Part shown: positions 24,970 to 38,991 of the stretch, one piece after another | How positions within the stretch are numbered: the first letter of the stretch is position 1 | Layout of the letters: each line of letters begins with the position of its first letter | Assembly (NCBI GenBank): GCA_964057225.1 | Contig: OZ059900.1 | Coordinates: 17,127,638-17,191,637 of the forward strand | From: Auanema rhodensis | Taxonomy: Eukaryota; Nematoda; Chromadorea; Rhabditida; Rhabditidae | Direction of reading: 5' to 3' | Length of the DNA stretch: 64,000 nt | Translations under genes and position numbers: made by a program | Notes under the pieces: model-generated | The model's database searches: none | What the model was told of the DNA's origin: nothing | Seen by the model: the letters and a program-made list of their open reading frames with translations, nothing else

Positions 24970-27705
24970 TTTTTGTTCATATGAGTCGTCAAATGCAACG
25001 AATTTCAGCGTGTTACATACTAAAATGAACCATTTTACATGCTGAACACTAGAAAAATACAAAAACACAGTAATACCCATGAGAAATATTTTATTATGCT
25101 GGAAAACCAGTTTTTGGAAATTTCGCTGTAAACAAGGTTTTGACTTACGATTTCATGTGTTCAAACTCATGCAATGTCAATGAAACCTAGCTCAAAATTG
25201 TTAATACAATGTCTAGTTCCACTTTCAGGACAAAAAAACAGGGGTTAGAAAATTAAGGAAATTAGCATATTCTGAGGGCACGCCCTTTATGGCTAATATT
25301 GATTAAATCGATTTTTGTTCATATGAGTCGTCAAATGCAACGAATTTCAGCGTGTTACATACTAAAATGAAGCATTTTACATGCTGAACACTAGAAAAAT
25401 ACAAAAACACAGTATTTCCCATGAGAAATATTTTATTATGCTGGAAAACCAGTTTTTGGAAATTTCGCTGTAAACAAGGTTTTGACTTACGATTTCATGT
25501 GTTCAAACTCATGCAATGTCAATGAAACCTAGCTCAAAATTGTTCGTACAACGTCTAGTTCCACTTTCACGACAAAAAAACAGGGGTTAGAAAATTAAGG
25601 AAATTAGCATATTCTGAGGGCACGCCCCTTATGGCTAATATTGATTAAATCGATTTTTGTTCATATGAGTCGTCAAATGCAACGAATTTCAGCGTGTTAC
25701 ATACTAAAATGAAGCATTTTACATGCTGAACACTAGAAAAATACAAAAACACAGTATTTCCCATGAGAAATATTTTATTATGCTGGAAAACCAGTTTTTG
25801 AAAATTTCGCTGTAAACAAGGTTTTGACTTACGATTTCATGTGTTCAAACTCATGCAATGTCAATGAAACCTAGCTCAAAATTGTTCCTACAACGTCTAG
25901 TTCCACTTTCACGACAAAAAAACAGGGGTTAGAAAATTAAGGAAATTAGCATATTCTGAGGGCACGCCCTTTATGGCTAATATTGATTAAATCGATTTTT
26001 GTTCATATGAGTCGTCAAATGCAACGAATTTCAGCGTGTTACATACTAAAATGAAGCATTTTACATGCTGAACACTAGAAAAATACAAAAACACAGTATT
26101 TCCCATGAGAAATATTTTATTATGCTGGAAAACCAGTTTTTGGAAATTTCGCTGTAAACAAGGTTTTGACTTACGATTTCATGTGTTCAAACTCATGCAA
26201 TGTCAATGAAACCTAGCTCAAAATTGTTCGTACAACGTCTAGTTCCACTTTCACGACAAAAAAACAGGGGTTAGAAAATTAAGGAAATTAGCATATTCTG
26301 AGGGCACGCCCCTTATGGCTAATATTGATTAAATCGATTTTTGTTCATATGAGTCGTCAAATGCAACGAATTTCAGCGTGTTACGTACTAAAATGAAGCA
26401 TTTTACATGCTGAACACTAGAAAAATACAAAAACACAGTATTTCCCATGAGAAATATTTTATTATGCTGGAAAACCAGTTTTTGGAAATTTCGCTGTAAA
26501 CAAGGTTTTGACTTACGATTTCATGTGTTCAAACTCATGCAATGTCAATGAAACCTAGCTCAAAATTGTTCCTACAACGTCTAGTTCCACTTTCACGACA
26601 AAAAAACAGGGGTTAGAAAATTAAGGAAATTAGCATATTCTGAGGGCACGCCCTTTATGGCTAATATTGATTAAATCGATTTTTGTTCATATGAGTCGTC
26701 AAATGCAACGAATTTCAGCGTGTTACATACTAAAATGAAGCATTTTACATGCTGAACACTAGAAAAATACAAAAACACAGTATTTCCCATGAGAAATATT
26801 TTATTATGCTGGAAAACCAGTTTTTGGAAATTTCGCTGTAAACAAGGTTTTGACTTACGATTTCATGTGTTCAAACTCATGCAATGTCAATGAAACCTAG
26901 CTCAAAATTGTTCGTACAACGTCTAGTTCCACTTTCACGACAAAAAAACAGGGGTTAGAAAATTAAGGAAATTAGCATATTCTGAGGGCACGCCCCTTAT
27001 GGCTAATATTGATTAAATCGATTTTTGTTCATATGAGTCGTCAAATGCAACGAATTTCAGCGTGTTACATACTAAAATGAAGCATTTTACATGCTGAACA
27101 CTAGAAAAATACAAAAACACAGTATTTCCCATGAGAATAATTTTATTATGCTGGAAAACCAGTTTTTGGAAATTTCGCTGTAAACAAGGTTTTGACTTAC
27201 GATTTCATGTGTTCAAACTCATGCAATGTCAATGAAACCTAGCTCAAAATTGTTCGTACAACGTCTAGTTCCACTTTTACGACAAAAAAACAGGGGTTAG
27301 AAAATTAAGGAAATTAGCATATTCTGAGGGCACGCCCCTTATGGCTAATATTGATTAAATCGATTTTTGTTCATATGAGTCGTCAAATGCAACGAATTTC
27401 AGCGTGTTACATACTTAAATGAAGCATTTTACATGCTGAACACTAGAAAAATACAAAAACACAGTATTTCCCATGAGAAATATTTTATTATGCTGGAAAA
27501 CCAGTTTTTGGAAATTTCGCTGTAAACAAGGTTTTGACTTACGATTTCATGTGTTCAAACTCATGCAATGTCAATGAAACCTAGCTCAAAATTGTTCGTA
27601 CAACGACTAGTTCCACTTTCACGACAAAAAAACAGGGGTTAGAAAATTAAGGAAATTAGCATATTCTGAGGGCACGCCCTTTATGGCTAATATTGATTAA
27701 ATCGA
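24970..27705. repeat. Array block M74-M81
   Basis: M74 (24970) is an a104+a106 AA-type copy with CAGGAC, C3T and a GAACC change near position 61; by my count it is the most divergent copy (about 8 changes). Then follow consensus, a148 C-type C3T, consensus, g48 C-type C3T, consensus, t117+a118 G-type with t257, and M81 (27364). M81 has a243 and a private ACTTAAAT but ends in C3T, and so looks recombinant. Confidence 0.85.
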
Positions 27706-30700
27706 TTTTTGTTCATATGAGTCGTCAAATGCAACGAATTTCAGCGTGTTACATACTAAAATGAAGCATTTTACATGCTGAACACTAGAAAAATACAAAA
27801 ACACAGTATTTCCCATGAGAAATATTTTATTATGCTGGAAAACCAGTTTTTGGAAATTTCGCTGTAAACAAGGTTTTGACTTACGATTTCATGTGTTCAA
27901 ACTCATGCAATGTCAATGAAACCTAGCTCAAAATTGTTCGTACAACGTCTAGTTCCACTTTCACGACAAAAAAACAGGGGTTAGAAAATTAAGGAAATTA
28001 GCATATTCTGAGGGCACGCCCCTTATGGCTAATATTGATTAAATCGATTTTTGTTCATATGAGTCGTCAAATGCAACGAATTTCAGCGTGTTACATACTA
28101 AAATGAAGCATTTTACATGCTGAACACTAGAAAAATACAAAAACACAGTATTTCCCATGAGAATAATTTTATTATGCTGGAAAACCAGTTTTTGGAAATT
28201 TCGCTGTAAACAAGGTTTTGACTTACGATTTCATGTGTTCAAACTCATGCAATGTCAATGAAACCTAGCTCAAAATTGTTCGTACAACGTCTAGTTCCAC
28301 TTTTACGACAAAAAAACAGGGGTTAGAAAATTAAGGAAATTAGCATATTCTGAGGGCACGCCCCTTATGGCTAATATTGATTAAATCGATTTTTGTTCAT
28401 ATGAGTCGTCAAATGCAACGAATTTCAGCGTGTTACATACTAAAATGAAGCATTTTACATGCTGAACACTAGAAAAATACAAAAACACAGTATTTCCCAT
28501 GAGAAATATTTTATTATGCTGGAAAACCAGTTTTTGGAAATTTCGCTGTAAACAAGGTTTTGACTTACGATTTCATGTGTTCAAACTCATGCAATGTCAA
28601 TGAAACCTAGCTCAAAATTGTTCGTACAACGACTAGTTCCACTTTCACGACAAAAAAACAGGGGTTAGAAAATTAAGGAAATTAGCATATTCTGAGGGCA
28701 CGCCCCTTATGGCTAATATTGATTAAATCGATTTTTGTTCATATGAGTCGTCAAATGCAACGAATTTCAGCGTGTTACATACTAAAATGAAGCATTTTAC
28801 ATGCTGAACACTAGAAAAATACAAAAACACAGTATTTCCCATGAGAAATATTTTATTATGCTGGAAAACCAGTTTTTGAAAATTTCGCTGTAAACAAGGT
28901 TTTGACTTACGATTTCATGTGTTCAAACTCATGCAATGTCAATGAAACCTAGCTCAAAATTGTTCCTACAACGTCTAGTTCCACTTTCACGACAAAAAAA
29001 CAGGGGTTAGAAAATTAAGGAAATTAGCATATTCTGAGGGCACGCCCTTTATGGCTAATATTGATTAAATCGATTTTTGTTCATATGAGTCGTCAAATGC
29101 AACGAATTTCAGCGTGTTACATACTAAAATGAAGCATTTTACATGCTGAACACTAGAAAAATACAAAAACACAGTATTTCCCATGAGAAATATTTTATTA
29201 TGCTGGAAAACCAGTTTTTGGAAATTTCGCTGTAAACAAGGTTTTGACTTACGATTTCATGTGTTCAAACTCATGCAATGTCAATGAAACCTAGCTCAAA
29301 ATTGTTCGTACAACGACTAGTTAAACTTTCACGACAAAAAAACAGGGGTTAGAAAATTAAGGAAATTAGCATATTCTGAGGGCACGCCCCTTATGGCTAA
29401 TATTGATTAAATCGATTTTTGTTCATATGAGTCGTCAAATGCAACGAATTTCAGCGTGTTACATACTAAAATGAAGCATTTTACATGCTGAACACTAGAA
29501 AAATACAAAAACACAGTATTTCCCATGAGAAATATTTTATTATGCTGGAAAACCAGTTTTTGAAAATTTCGCTGTAAACAAGGTTTTGACTTACGATTTC
29601 ATGTGTTCAAACTCATGCAATGTCAATGAAACCTAGCTCAAAATTGTTCCTACAACGTCTAGTTCCACTTTCACGACAAAAAAACAGGGGTTAGAAAATA
29701 AAGGAAATTAGCATATTCTGAGGGCACGCCCTTTATGGCTAATATTGATTAAATCGATTTTTGTTCATATGAGTCGTCAAATGCAACGAATTTCAGCGTG
29801 TTACATACTAAAATGAAGCATTTTACATGCTGAACACTAGAAAAATACAAAAACACAGTATTTCCCATGAGAAATATTTTATTATGCTGGAAAACCAGTT
29901 TTTGGAAATTTCGCTGTAAACAAGGTTTTGACTTACGATTTCATGTGTTCAAACTCATGCAATGTCAATGAAACCTAGCTCAAAATTGTTCGTACAACGT
30001 CTAGTTCCACTTTCACGACAAAAAAACAGGGGTTAGAAAATTAAGGAAATTAGCATATTCTGAGGGCACGCCCCTTATGGCTAATATTGATTAAATCGAT
30101 TTTTGTTCATATGAGTCGTCAAATGCAACGAATTTCAGCGTGTTACATACTAAAATGAAGCATTTTACATGCTGAACACTAGAAAAATACAAAAACACAG
30201 TATTTCCCATGAGAAATATTTTATTATGCTGGAAAACCAGTTTTTGGAAATTTCGCTGTAAACAAGGTTTTGACTTACGATTTCATGTGTTCAAACTCAT
30301 GCAATGTCAATGAAACCTAGCTCAAAATTGTTCCTACAACGTCTAGTTCCACTTTCACGACAAAAAAACAGGGGTTAGAAAATTAAGGAAATTAGCATAT
30401 TCTGAGGGCACGCCCTTTATGGCTAATATTGATTAAATCGATTTTTGTTCATATGAGTCGTCAAATGCAACGAATTTCAGCGTGTTACATACTAAAATGA
30501 AGCATTTCACATGCTGAACACTAGAAAAATACAAAAACACAGTATTTCCCATGAGAAATATTTTATTATGCTGGAAAACCAGTTTTTGGAAATTTCGCTG
30601 TAAACAAGGTTTTGACTTACGATTTCATGTGTTCAAACTCATGCAATGTCAATGAAACCTAGCTCAAAATTGTTCGTACAACGTCTGGTTCCACTTTCAC

Positions 30701-30783
30701 GACAAAAAAACAGGGGTTAGAAAATTAAGGAAATTAGCATATTCTGAGGGCACGCCCCTTATGGCTAATATTGATTAAATCGA
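27706..30783. repeat. 9-monomer duplicated segment, left copy (M82-M90)
   Basis: The order is consensus; t117+a118 with t257; a243; a148 C-type C3T; a243; a148 C-type C3T with the rare AAAATAAAGG; consensus; C-type C3T; c67+g246. The same order with the same rare markers recurs at 35915-38991. A private change separates the copies here: TTAAACTTTC in M86 (CC to AA at 29323-29324). Confidence 0.88.
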
Positions 30784-31467
30784 TTTTTGTTCATATGAGT
30801 CGTCAAATGCAACGAATTTCAGTGTGTTACATACTAAAATGAAGCATTTTACATGCTGAACACTAGAAAAATACAAAAACACAGTATTTCCCATGAGAAA
30901 TATTTTATTATGCTGGAAAACCAGTTTTTGGAAATTTCGCTGTAAACAAGGTTTTGACTTACGATTTCATGTGTTCAAACTCATGCAATGTCAATGAAAC
31001 CCAGCTCAAAATTGTTCGTACAACGTCTAGTTCCACTTTCACGACAAAAAAACAGGGGTTAGAAAATTAAGGAAATTAGCATATTCTGAGGGCACGCCCC
31101 TTATGGCTAATATTGATTAAATCGATTTTTGTTCATATGAGTCGTCAAATGCAACGAATTTCAGCGTGTTACATACTAAAATGAAGCATTTTACATGCTG
31201 AACACTAGAAAAATACAAAAACACAGTATTTCCCATGAGAAATATTTTATTATGCTGGAAAACCAGTTTTTGGAAATTTCGCTGTAAACAAGGTTTTGAC
31301 TTACGATTTCATGTGTTCAAACTCATGCAATGTCAATGAAACCTAGCTCAAAATTGTTCGTACAACGTCTAGTTCCACTTTCACGACAAAAAAACAGGGG
31401 TTAGAAAATTAAGGAAATTAGCATATTCTGAGGGCACGCCCCTTATGGCTAATATTGATTAAATCGA
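30784..31467. repeat. Two intervening monomers M91-M92
   Basis: M91 has c219 and a private AGTGTG near position 39; M92 is consensus. Together with the neighbouring [C-type, c67+g246] pair they form the four-monomer difference between the two versions of the larger duplicated region (27706-33520 against 35915-40360). Confidence 0.8.
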
Positions 31468-33520
31468 TTTTTGTTCATATGAGTCGTCAAATGCAACGAA
31501 TTTCAGCGTGTTACATACTAAAATGAAGCATTTTACATGCTGAACACTAGAAAAATACAAAAACACAGTATTTCCCATGAGAAATATTTTATTATGCTGG
31601 AAAACCAGTTTTTGGAAATTTCGCTGTAAACAAGGTTTTGACTTACGATTTCATGTGTTCAAACTCATGCAATGTCAATGAAACCTAGCTCAAAATTGTT
31701 CCTACAACGTCTAGTTCCACTTTCACGACAAAAAAACAGGGGTTAGAAAATTAAGGAAATTAGCATATTCTGAGGGCACGCCCTTTATGGCTAATATTGA
31801 TTAAATCGATTTTTGTTCATATGAGTCGTCAAATGCAACGAATTTCAGCGTGTTACATACTAAAATGAAGCATTTCACATGCTGAACACTAGAAAAATAC
31901 AAAAACACAGTATTTCCCATGAGAAATATTTTATTATGCTGGAAAACCAGTTTTTGGAAATTTCGCTGTAAACAAGGTTTTGACTTACGATTTCATGTGT
32001 TCAAACTCATGCAATGTCAATGAAACCTAGCTCAAAATTGTTCGTACAACGTCTGGTTCCACTTTCACGACAAAAAAACAGGGGTTAGAAAATTAAGGAA
32101 ATTAGCATATTCTGAGGGCACGCCCCTTATGGCTAATATTGATTAAATCGATTTTTGTTCATATGAGTCGTCAAATGCAACGAATTTCAGCGTGTTACAT
32201 ACTAAAATGAAGCATTTTACATGCTGAACACTAGAAAAATACAAAAACACAGTATTTCCCATGAGAAATATTTTATTATGCTGGAAAACCAGTTTTTGGA
32301 AATTTCGCTGTAAACAAGGTTTTGACTTACGATTTCATGTGTTCAAACTCATGCAATGTCAATGAAACCTAGCTCAAAATTGTTCGTACAACGTCTAGTT
32401 CCACTTTCACGACAAAAAAACAGGGGTTAGAAAATTAAGGAAATTAGCATATTCTGAGGGCACGCCCCCTTATGGCTAATATTGATTAAATCGATTTTTG
32501 TTCATATGAGTCGTCAAATGCAACGAATTTCAGCGTGTTACATACTAAAATGAAGCATTTTACATGCTGAACACTAGAAAAATACAAAAACACAGTATTT
32601 CCCATGAGAAATATTTTATTATGCTGGAAAACCAGTTTTTGGAAATTTCGCTGTAAACAAGGTTTTGACTTACGATTTCATGTGTTTAAACTCATGCAAT
32701 GTCAATGAAACCTAGCTCAAAATTGTTAATACAATGTCTAGTTCCACTTTCACGACAAAAAAACAGGGGTTAGAAAATTAAGGAAATTAGCATATTCTGA
32801 GGGCACGCCCCTTATGGCTAATATTGATTAAATCGATTTTTGTTCATATGAGTCGTCAAATGCAACGAATTTCAGCGTGTTACATACTAAAATGAAGCAT
32901 TTTACATGCTGAACACTAGAAAAATACAAAAACACAGTATTTCCCATGAGAAATATTTTATTATGCTGGAAAACCAGTTTTTGGAAATTTCGCTGTAAAC
33001 AAGGTTTTGACTTACGATTTCATGTGTTCAAACTCATGCAATGTCAATGAAACCCAGCTCAAAATTGTTCGTACAACGTCTAGTTCCACTTTCACGACAA
33101 AAAAACAGGGGTTAGAAAATTAAGGAAATTAGCATATTCTGAGGGCACGCCCCTTATGGCTAATATTGATTAAATCGATTTTTGTTCATATGAGTCGTCA
33201 AATGCAACGAATTTCAGCGTGTTACATACTAAAATGAAGCATTTTACATGCTGAACACTAGAAAAATACAAAAACACAGTATTTCCCATGAGAAATATTT
33301 TATTATGCTGGAAAACCAGTTTTTGGAAATTTCGCTGTAAACAAGGTTTTGACTTACGATTTCATGTGTTCAAACTCATGCAATGTCAATGAAACCTAGC
33401 TCAAAATTGTTCGTACAACGTCTAGTTCCACTTTCACGACAAAAAAACAGGGGTTAGAAAATTAAGGAAATTAGCATATTCTGAGGGCACGCCCCTTATG
33501 GCTAATATTGATTAAATCGA
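31468..33520. repeat. 6-monomer duplicated segment, left copy (M93-M98)
   Basis: The order is C-type C3T; c67+g246; C5; t193 AA-type C4; c219; consensus. It recurs at 38308-40360, 20 monomers downstream and with the same length of 2053 bp. The GTTTAAAC site is at 32684-32691. Confidence 0.88.
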
Positions 33521-35572
33521 TTTTTGTTCATATGAGTCGTCAAATGCAACGAATTTCAGCGTGTTACATACTAAAATGAAGCATTTTACATGCTGAACAC
33601 TAGAAAAATACAAAAACACAGTATTTCCCATGAGAAATATTTTATTATGCTGGAAAACCAGTTTTTGAAAATATCGCTGTAAACAAGGTTTTGACTTACG
33701 ATTTCATGTGTTCAAACTCATGCAATGTCAATGAAACCTAGCTCAAATTTGTTCCTACAACGTCTAGTTCCACTTTCACGACAAAAAAACAGGGGTTAGA
33801 AAATTAAGGAAATTAGCATATTCTGAGGGCACGCCCCTTATGGCTAATATTGATTAAATCGATTTTTGTTCATATGAGTCGTCAAATGCAACGAATTTCA
33901 GCGTGTTACATACTAAAATGAAGCATTTTACATGCTGAACACTAGAAAAATACAAAAACACAGTATTTCCCATGAGAAATATTTTATTATGCTGGAAAAC
34001 CAGTTTTTGGAAATTTCGCTGTAAACAAGGTTTTGACTTACGATTTCATGTGTTCAAACTCATGCAATGTCAATGAAACCTAGCTCAAAATTGTTCCTAC
34101 AACGTCTAGTTCCACTTTCACGACAAAAAAACAGGGGTTAGAAAATTAAGGAAATTAGCATATTCTGAGGGCACGCCCTTTATGGCTAATATTGATTAAA
34201 TCGATTTTTGTTCATATGAGTCGTCAAATGCAACGAATTTCAGCGTGTTACATACTAAAATGAAGCATTTCACATGCTGAACACTAGAAAAATACAAAAA
34301 CACAGTATTTCCCATGAGAAATATTTTATTATGCTGGAAAACCAGTTTTTGGAAATTTCGCTGTAAACAAGGTTTTGACTTACGATTTCATGTGTTCAAA
34401 CTCATGCAATGTCAATGAAACCTAGCTCAAAATTGTTCGTACAACGTCTAGTTCCACTTTCACGACAAAAAAACAGGGGTTAGAAAATTAAGGAAATTAG
34501 CATATTCTGAGGGCACGCCCCTTATGGCTAATATTGATTAAATCGATTTTTGTTCATATGAGTCGTCAAATGCAACGAATTTCAGCGTGTTACATACTAA
34601 AATGAAGCATTTTACATGCTGAACACTAGGAAAATACAAAAACACAGTATTTCCCATGAGAAATATTTTATTATGCTGGAAAACCAGTTTTTGAAAATAT
34701 CGCTGTAAACAAGGTTTTGACTTACGATTTCATGTGTTCAAACTCATGCAATGTCAATGAAACCTAGCTCAAAATTGTTCCTACAACGTCTAGTTCCACT
34801 TTCACGACAAAAAAACAGGGGTTAGAAAATTAAGGAAATTAGCATATTCTGAGGGCACGCCCCTTATGGCTAATATTGATTAAATCGATTTTTGTTCATA
34901 TGAGTCGTCAAATGCAACGAATTTCAGCGTGTTACATACTAAAATGAAGCATTTTACATGCTGAACACTAGAAAAATACAAAAACACAGTATTTCCCATG
35001 AGAAATATTTTATTATGCTGGAAAACCAGTTTTTGGAAATTTCGCTGTAAACAAGGTTTTGACTTACGATTTCATGTGTTCAAACTCATGCAATGTCAAT
35101 GAAACCTAGCTCAAAATTGTTCCTACAACGTCTAGTTCCACTTTCACGACAAAAAAACAGGGGTTAGAAAATTAAGGAAATTAGCATATTCTGAGGGCAC
35201 GCCCTTTATGGCTAATATTGATTAAATCGATTTTTGTTCATATGAGTCGTCAAATGCAACGAATTTCAGCGTGTTACATACTAAAATGAAGCATTTCACA
35301 TGCTGAACACTAGAAAAATACAAAAACACAGTATTTCCCATGAGAAATATTTTATTATGCTGGAAAACCAGTTTTTGGAAATTTCGCTGTAAACAAGGTT
35401 TTGACTTACGATTTCATGTGTTCAAACTCATGCAATGTCAATGAAACCTAGCTCAAAATTGTTCGTACAACGTCTAGTTCCACTTTCACGACAAAAAAAC
35501 AGGGGTTAGAAAATTAAGGAAATTAGCATATTCTGAGGGCACGCCCCTTATGGCTAATATTGATTAAATCGA
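33521..35572. repeat. Trimer [a148+a153 C-type; C-type C3T; c67 G-type] x2, locus 2
   Basis: M99-M101 and M102-M104 repeat the trimer seen at 20182-22233. Private changes are CAAATTTGTTC in M99 and CTAGGAAAA in M102. The offset to the third locus (42072) is 25 monomers. Confidence 0.87.
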
Positions 35573-35914
35573 TTTTTGTTCATATGAGTCGTCAAATGCA
35601 ACAAATTTCAGCGTGTTACATACTAAAATGAAGCATTTTACATGCTGAACACTAGAAAAATACAAAAACACAGTAATACCCATGAGAAATATTTTATTAT
35701 GCTGGAAAACCAGTTTTTGGAAATTTCGCTGTAAACAAGGTTTTGACTTACGATTTCATGTGTTCAAACTCATGCAATGTCAATGAAACCTAGCTCAAAA
35801 TTGTTCCTACAACGTCTAGTTCCACTTTCACGACAAAAAAACAGGGGTTAGAAAATTAAGGAAATTAGCATATTCTGAGGGCACGCCCTTTATGGCTAAT
35901 ATTGATTAAATCGA
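35573..35914. repeat. Single monomer M105 with ACAAAT, a104+a106, C-type
   Basis: The copy has the rare ACAAATTTC near position 31 and a104+a106, then C at 235 and C3T. Two other copies share ACAAAT and a104+a106 but are G-type C4 (41730 and 44124). M105 therefore looks like a 5' end of that class joined to a C-type 3' end. Confidence 0.85.
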
Positions 35915-38900
35915 TTTTTGTTCATATGAGTCGTCAAATGCAACGAATTTCAGCGTGTTACATACTAAAATGAAGCATTTTACATGCTGAACACTAGAAA
36001 AATACAAAAACACAGTATTTCCCATGAGAAATATTTTATTATGCTGGAAAACCAGTTTTTGGAAATTTCGCTGTAAACAAGGTTTTGACTTACGATTTCA
36101 TGTGTTCAAACTCATGCAATGTCAATGAAACCTAGCTCAAAATTGTTCGTACAACGTCTAGTTCCACTTTCACGACAAAAAAACAGGGGTTAGAAAATTA
36201 AGGAAATTAGCATATTCTGAGGGCACGCCCCTTATGGCTAATATTGATTAAATCGATTTTTGTTCATATGAGTCGTCAAATGCAACGAATTTCAGCGTGT
36301 TACATACTAAAATGAAGCATTTTACATGCTGAACACTAGAAAAATACAAAAACACAGTATTTCCCATGAGAATAATTTTATTATGCTGGAAAACCAGTTT
36401 TTGGAAATTTCGCTGTAAACAAGGTTTTGACTTACGATTTCATGTGTTCAAACTCATGCAATGTCAATGAAACCTAGCTCAAAATTGTTCGTACAACGTC
36501 TAGTTCCACTTTTACGACAAAAAAACAGGGGTTAGAAAATTAAGGAAATTAGCATATTCTGAGGGCACGCCCCTTATGGCTAATATTGATTAAATCGATT
36601 TTTGTTCATATGAGTCGTCAAATGCAACGAATTTCAGCGTGTTACATACTAAAATGAAGCATTTTACATGCTGAACACTAGAAAAATACAAAAACACAGT
36701 ATTTCCCATGAGAAATATTTTATTATGCTGGAAAACCAGTTTTTGGAAATTTCGCTGTAAACAAGGTTTTGACTTACGATTTCATGTGTTCAAACTCATG
36801 CAATGTCAATGAAACCTAGCTCAAAATTGTTCGTACAACGACTAGTTCCACTTTCACGACAAAAAAACAGGGGTTAGAAAATTAAGGAAATTAGCATATT
36901 CTGAGGGCACGCCCCTTATGGCTAATATTGATTAAATCGATTTTTGTTCATATGAGTCGTCAAATGCAACGAATTTCAGCGTGTTACATACTAAAATGAA
37001 GCATTTTACATGCTGAACACTAGAAAAATACAAAAACACAGTATTTCCCATGAGAAATATTTTATTATGCTGGAAAACCAGTTTTTGAAAATTTCGCTGT
37101 AAACAAGGTTTTGACTTACGATTTCATGTGTTCAAACTCATGCAATGTCAATGAAACCTAGCTCAAAATTGTTCCTACAACGTCTAGTTCCACTTTCACG
37201 ACAAAAAAACAGGGGTTAGAAAATTAAGGAAATTAGCATATTCTGAGGGCACGCCCTTTATGGCTAATATTGATTAAATCGATTTTTGTTCATATGAGTC
37301 GTCAAATGCAACGAATTTCAGCGTGTTACATACTAAAATGAAGCATTTTACATGCTGAACACTAGAAAAATACAAAAACACAGTATTTCCCATGAGAAAT
37401 ATTTTATTATGCTGGAAAACCAGTTTTTGGAAATTTCGCTGTAAACAAGGTTTTGACTTACGATTTCATGTGTTCAAACTCATGCAATGTCAATGAAACC
37501 TAGCTCAAAATTGTTCGTACAACGACTAGTTCCACTTTCACGACAAAAAAACAGGGGTTAGAAAATTAAGGAAATTAGCATATTCTGAGGGCACGCCCCT
37601 TATGGCTAATATTGATTAAATCGATTTTTGTTCATATGAGTCGTCAAATGCAACGAATTTCAGCGTGTTACATACTAAAATGAAGCATTTTACATGCTGA
37701 ACACTAGAAAAATACAAAAACACAGTATTTCCCATGAGAAATATTTTATTATGCTGGAAAACCAGTTTTTGAAAATTTCGCTGTAAACAAGGTTTTGACT
37801 TACGATTTCATGTGTTCAAACTCATGCAATGTCAATGAAACTTAGCTCAAAATTGTTCCTACAACGTCTAGTTCCACTTTCACGACAAAAAAACAGGGGT
37901 TAGAAAATAAAGGAAATTAGCATATTCTGAGGGCACGCCCTTTATGGCTAATATTGATTAAATCGATTTTTGTTCATATGAGTCGTCAAATGCAACGAAT
38001 TTCAGCGTGTTACATACTAAAATGAAGCATTTTACATGCTGAACACTAGAAAAATACAAAAACACAGTATTTCCCATGAGAAATATTTTATTATGCTGGA
38101 AAACCAGTTTTTGGAAATTTCGCTGTAAACAAGGTTTTGACTTACGATTTCATGTGTTCAAACTCATGCAATGTCAATGAAACCTAGCTCAAAATTGTTC
38201 GTACAACGTCTAGTTCCACTTTCACGACAAAAAACAGGGGTTAGAAAATTAAGGAAATTAGCATATTCTGAGGGCACGCCCCTTATGGCTAATATTGATT
38301 AAATCGATTTTTGTTCATATGAGTCGTCAAATGCAACGAATTTCAGCGTGTTACATACTAAAATGAAGCATTTTACATGCTGAACACTAGAAAAATACAA
38401 AAACACAGTATTTCCCATGAGAAATATTTTATTATGCTGGAAAACCAGTTTTTGGAAATTTCGCTGTAAACAAGGTTTTGACTTACGATTTCATGTGTTC
38501 AAACTCATGCAATGTCAATGAAACCTAGCTCAAAATTGTTCCTACAACGTCTAGTTCCACTTTCACGACAAAAAAACAGGGGTTAGAAAATTAAGGAAAT
38601 TAGCATATTCTGAGGGCACGCCCTTTATGGCTAATATTGATTAAATCGATTTTTGTTCATATGAGTCGTCAAATGCAACGAATTTCAGCGTGTTACATAC
38701 TAAAATGAAGCATTTCACATGCTGAACACTAGAAAAATACAAAAACACAGTATTTCCCATGAGAAATATTTTATTATGCTGGAAAACCAGTTTTTGGAAA
38801 TTTCGCTGTAAACAAGGTTTTGACTTACGATTTCATGTGTTCAAACTCATGCAATGTCAATGAAACCTAGCTCAAAATTGTTCGTACAACGTCTGGTTCC

Positions 38901-38991
38901 ACTTTCACGACAAAAAAACAGGGGTTAGAAAATTAAGGAAATTAGCATATTCTGAGGGCACGCCCCTTATGGCTAATATTGATTAAATCGA
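35915..38991. repeat. 9-monomer duplicated segment, right copy (M106-M114)
   Basis: Same variant order as 27706-30783, offset 8209 bp (24 monomers plus one base). It retains t257 in the t117+a118 copy and AAAATAAAGG in the second a148 copy (37625). Private changes are CTTAGCTC in M111 and one missing A in the A-run of M112. Confidence 0.88.
38229..38234. other. Six-A run, one base shorter (M112, 341 bp)
   Basis: M112 (37967-38307) has six A residues between GAC and CAGGGG where other copies have seven, or T plus six. It is the only 341-bp monomer in the window. It may be real slippage or a homopolymer sequencing error. Confidence 0.8.
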
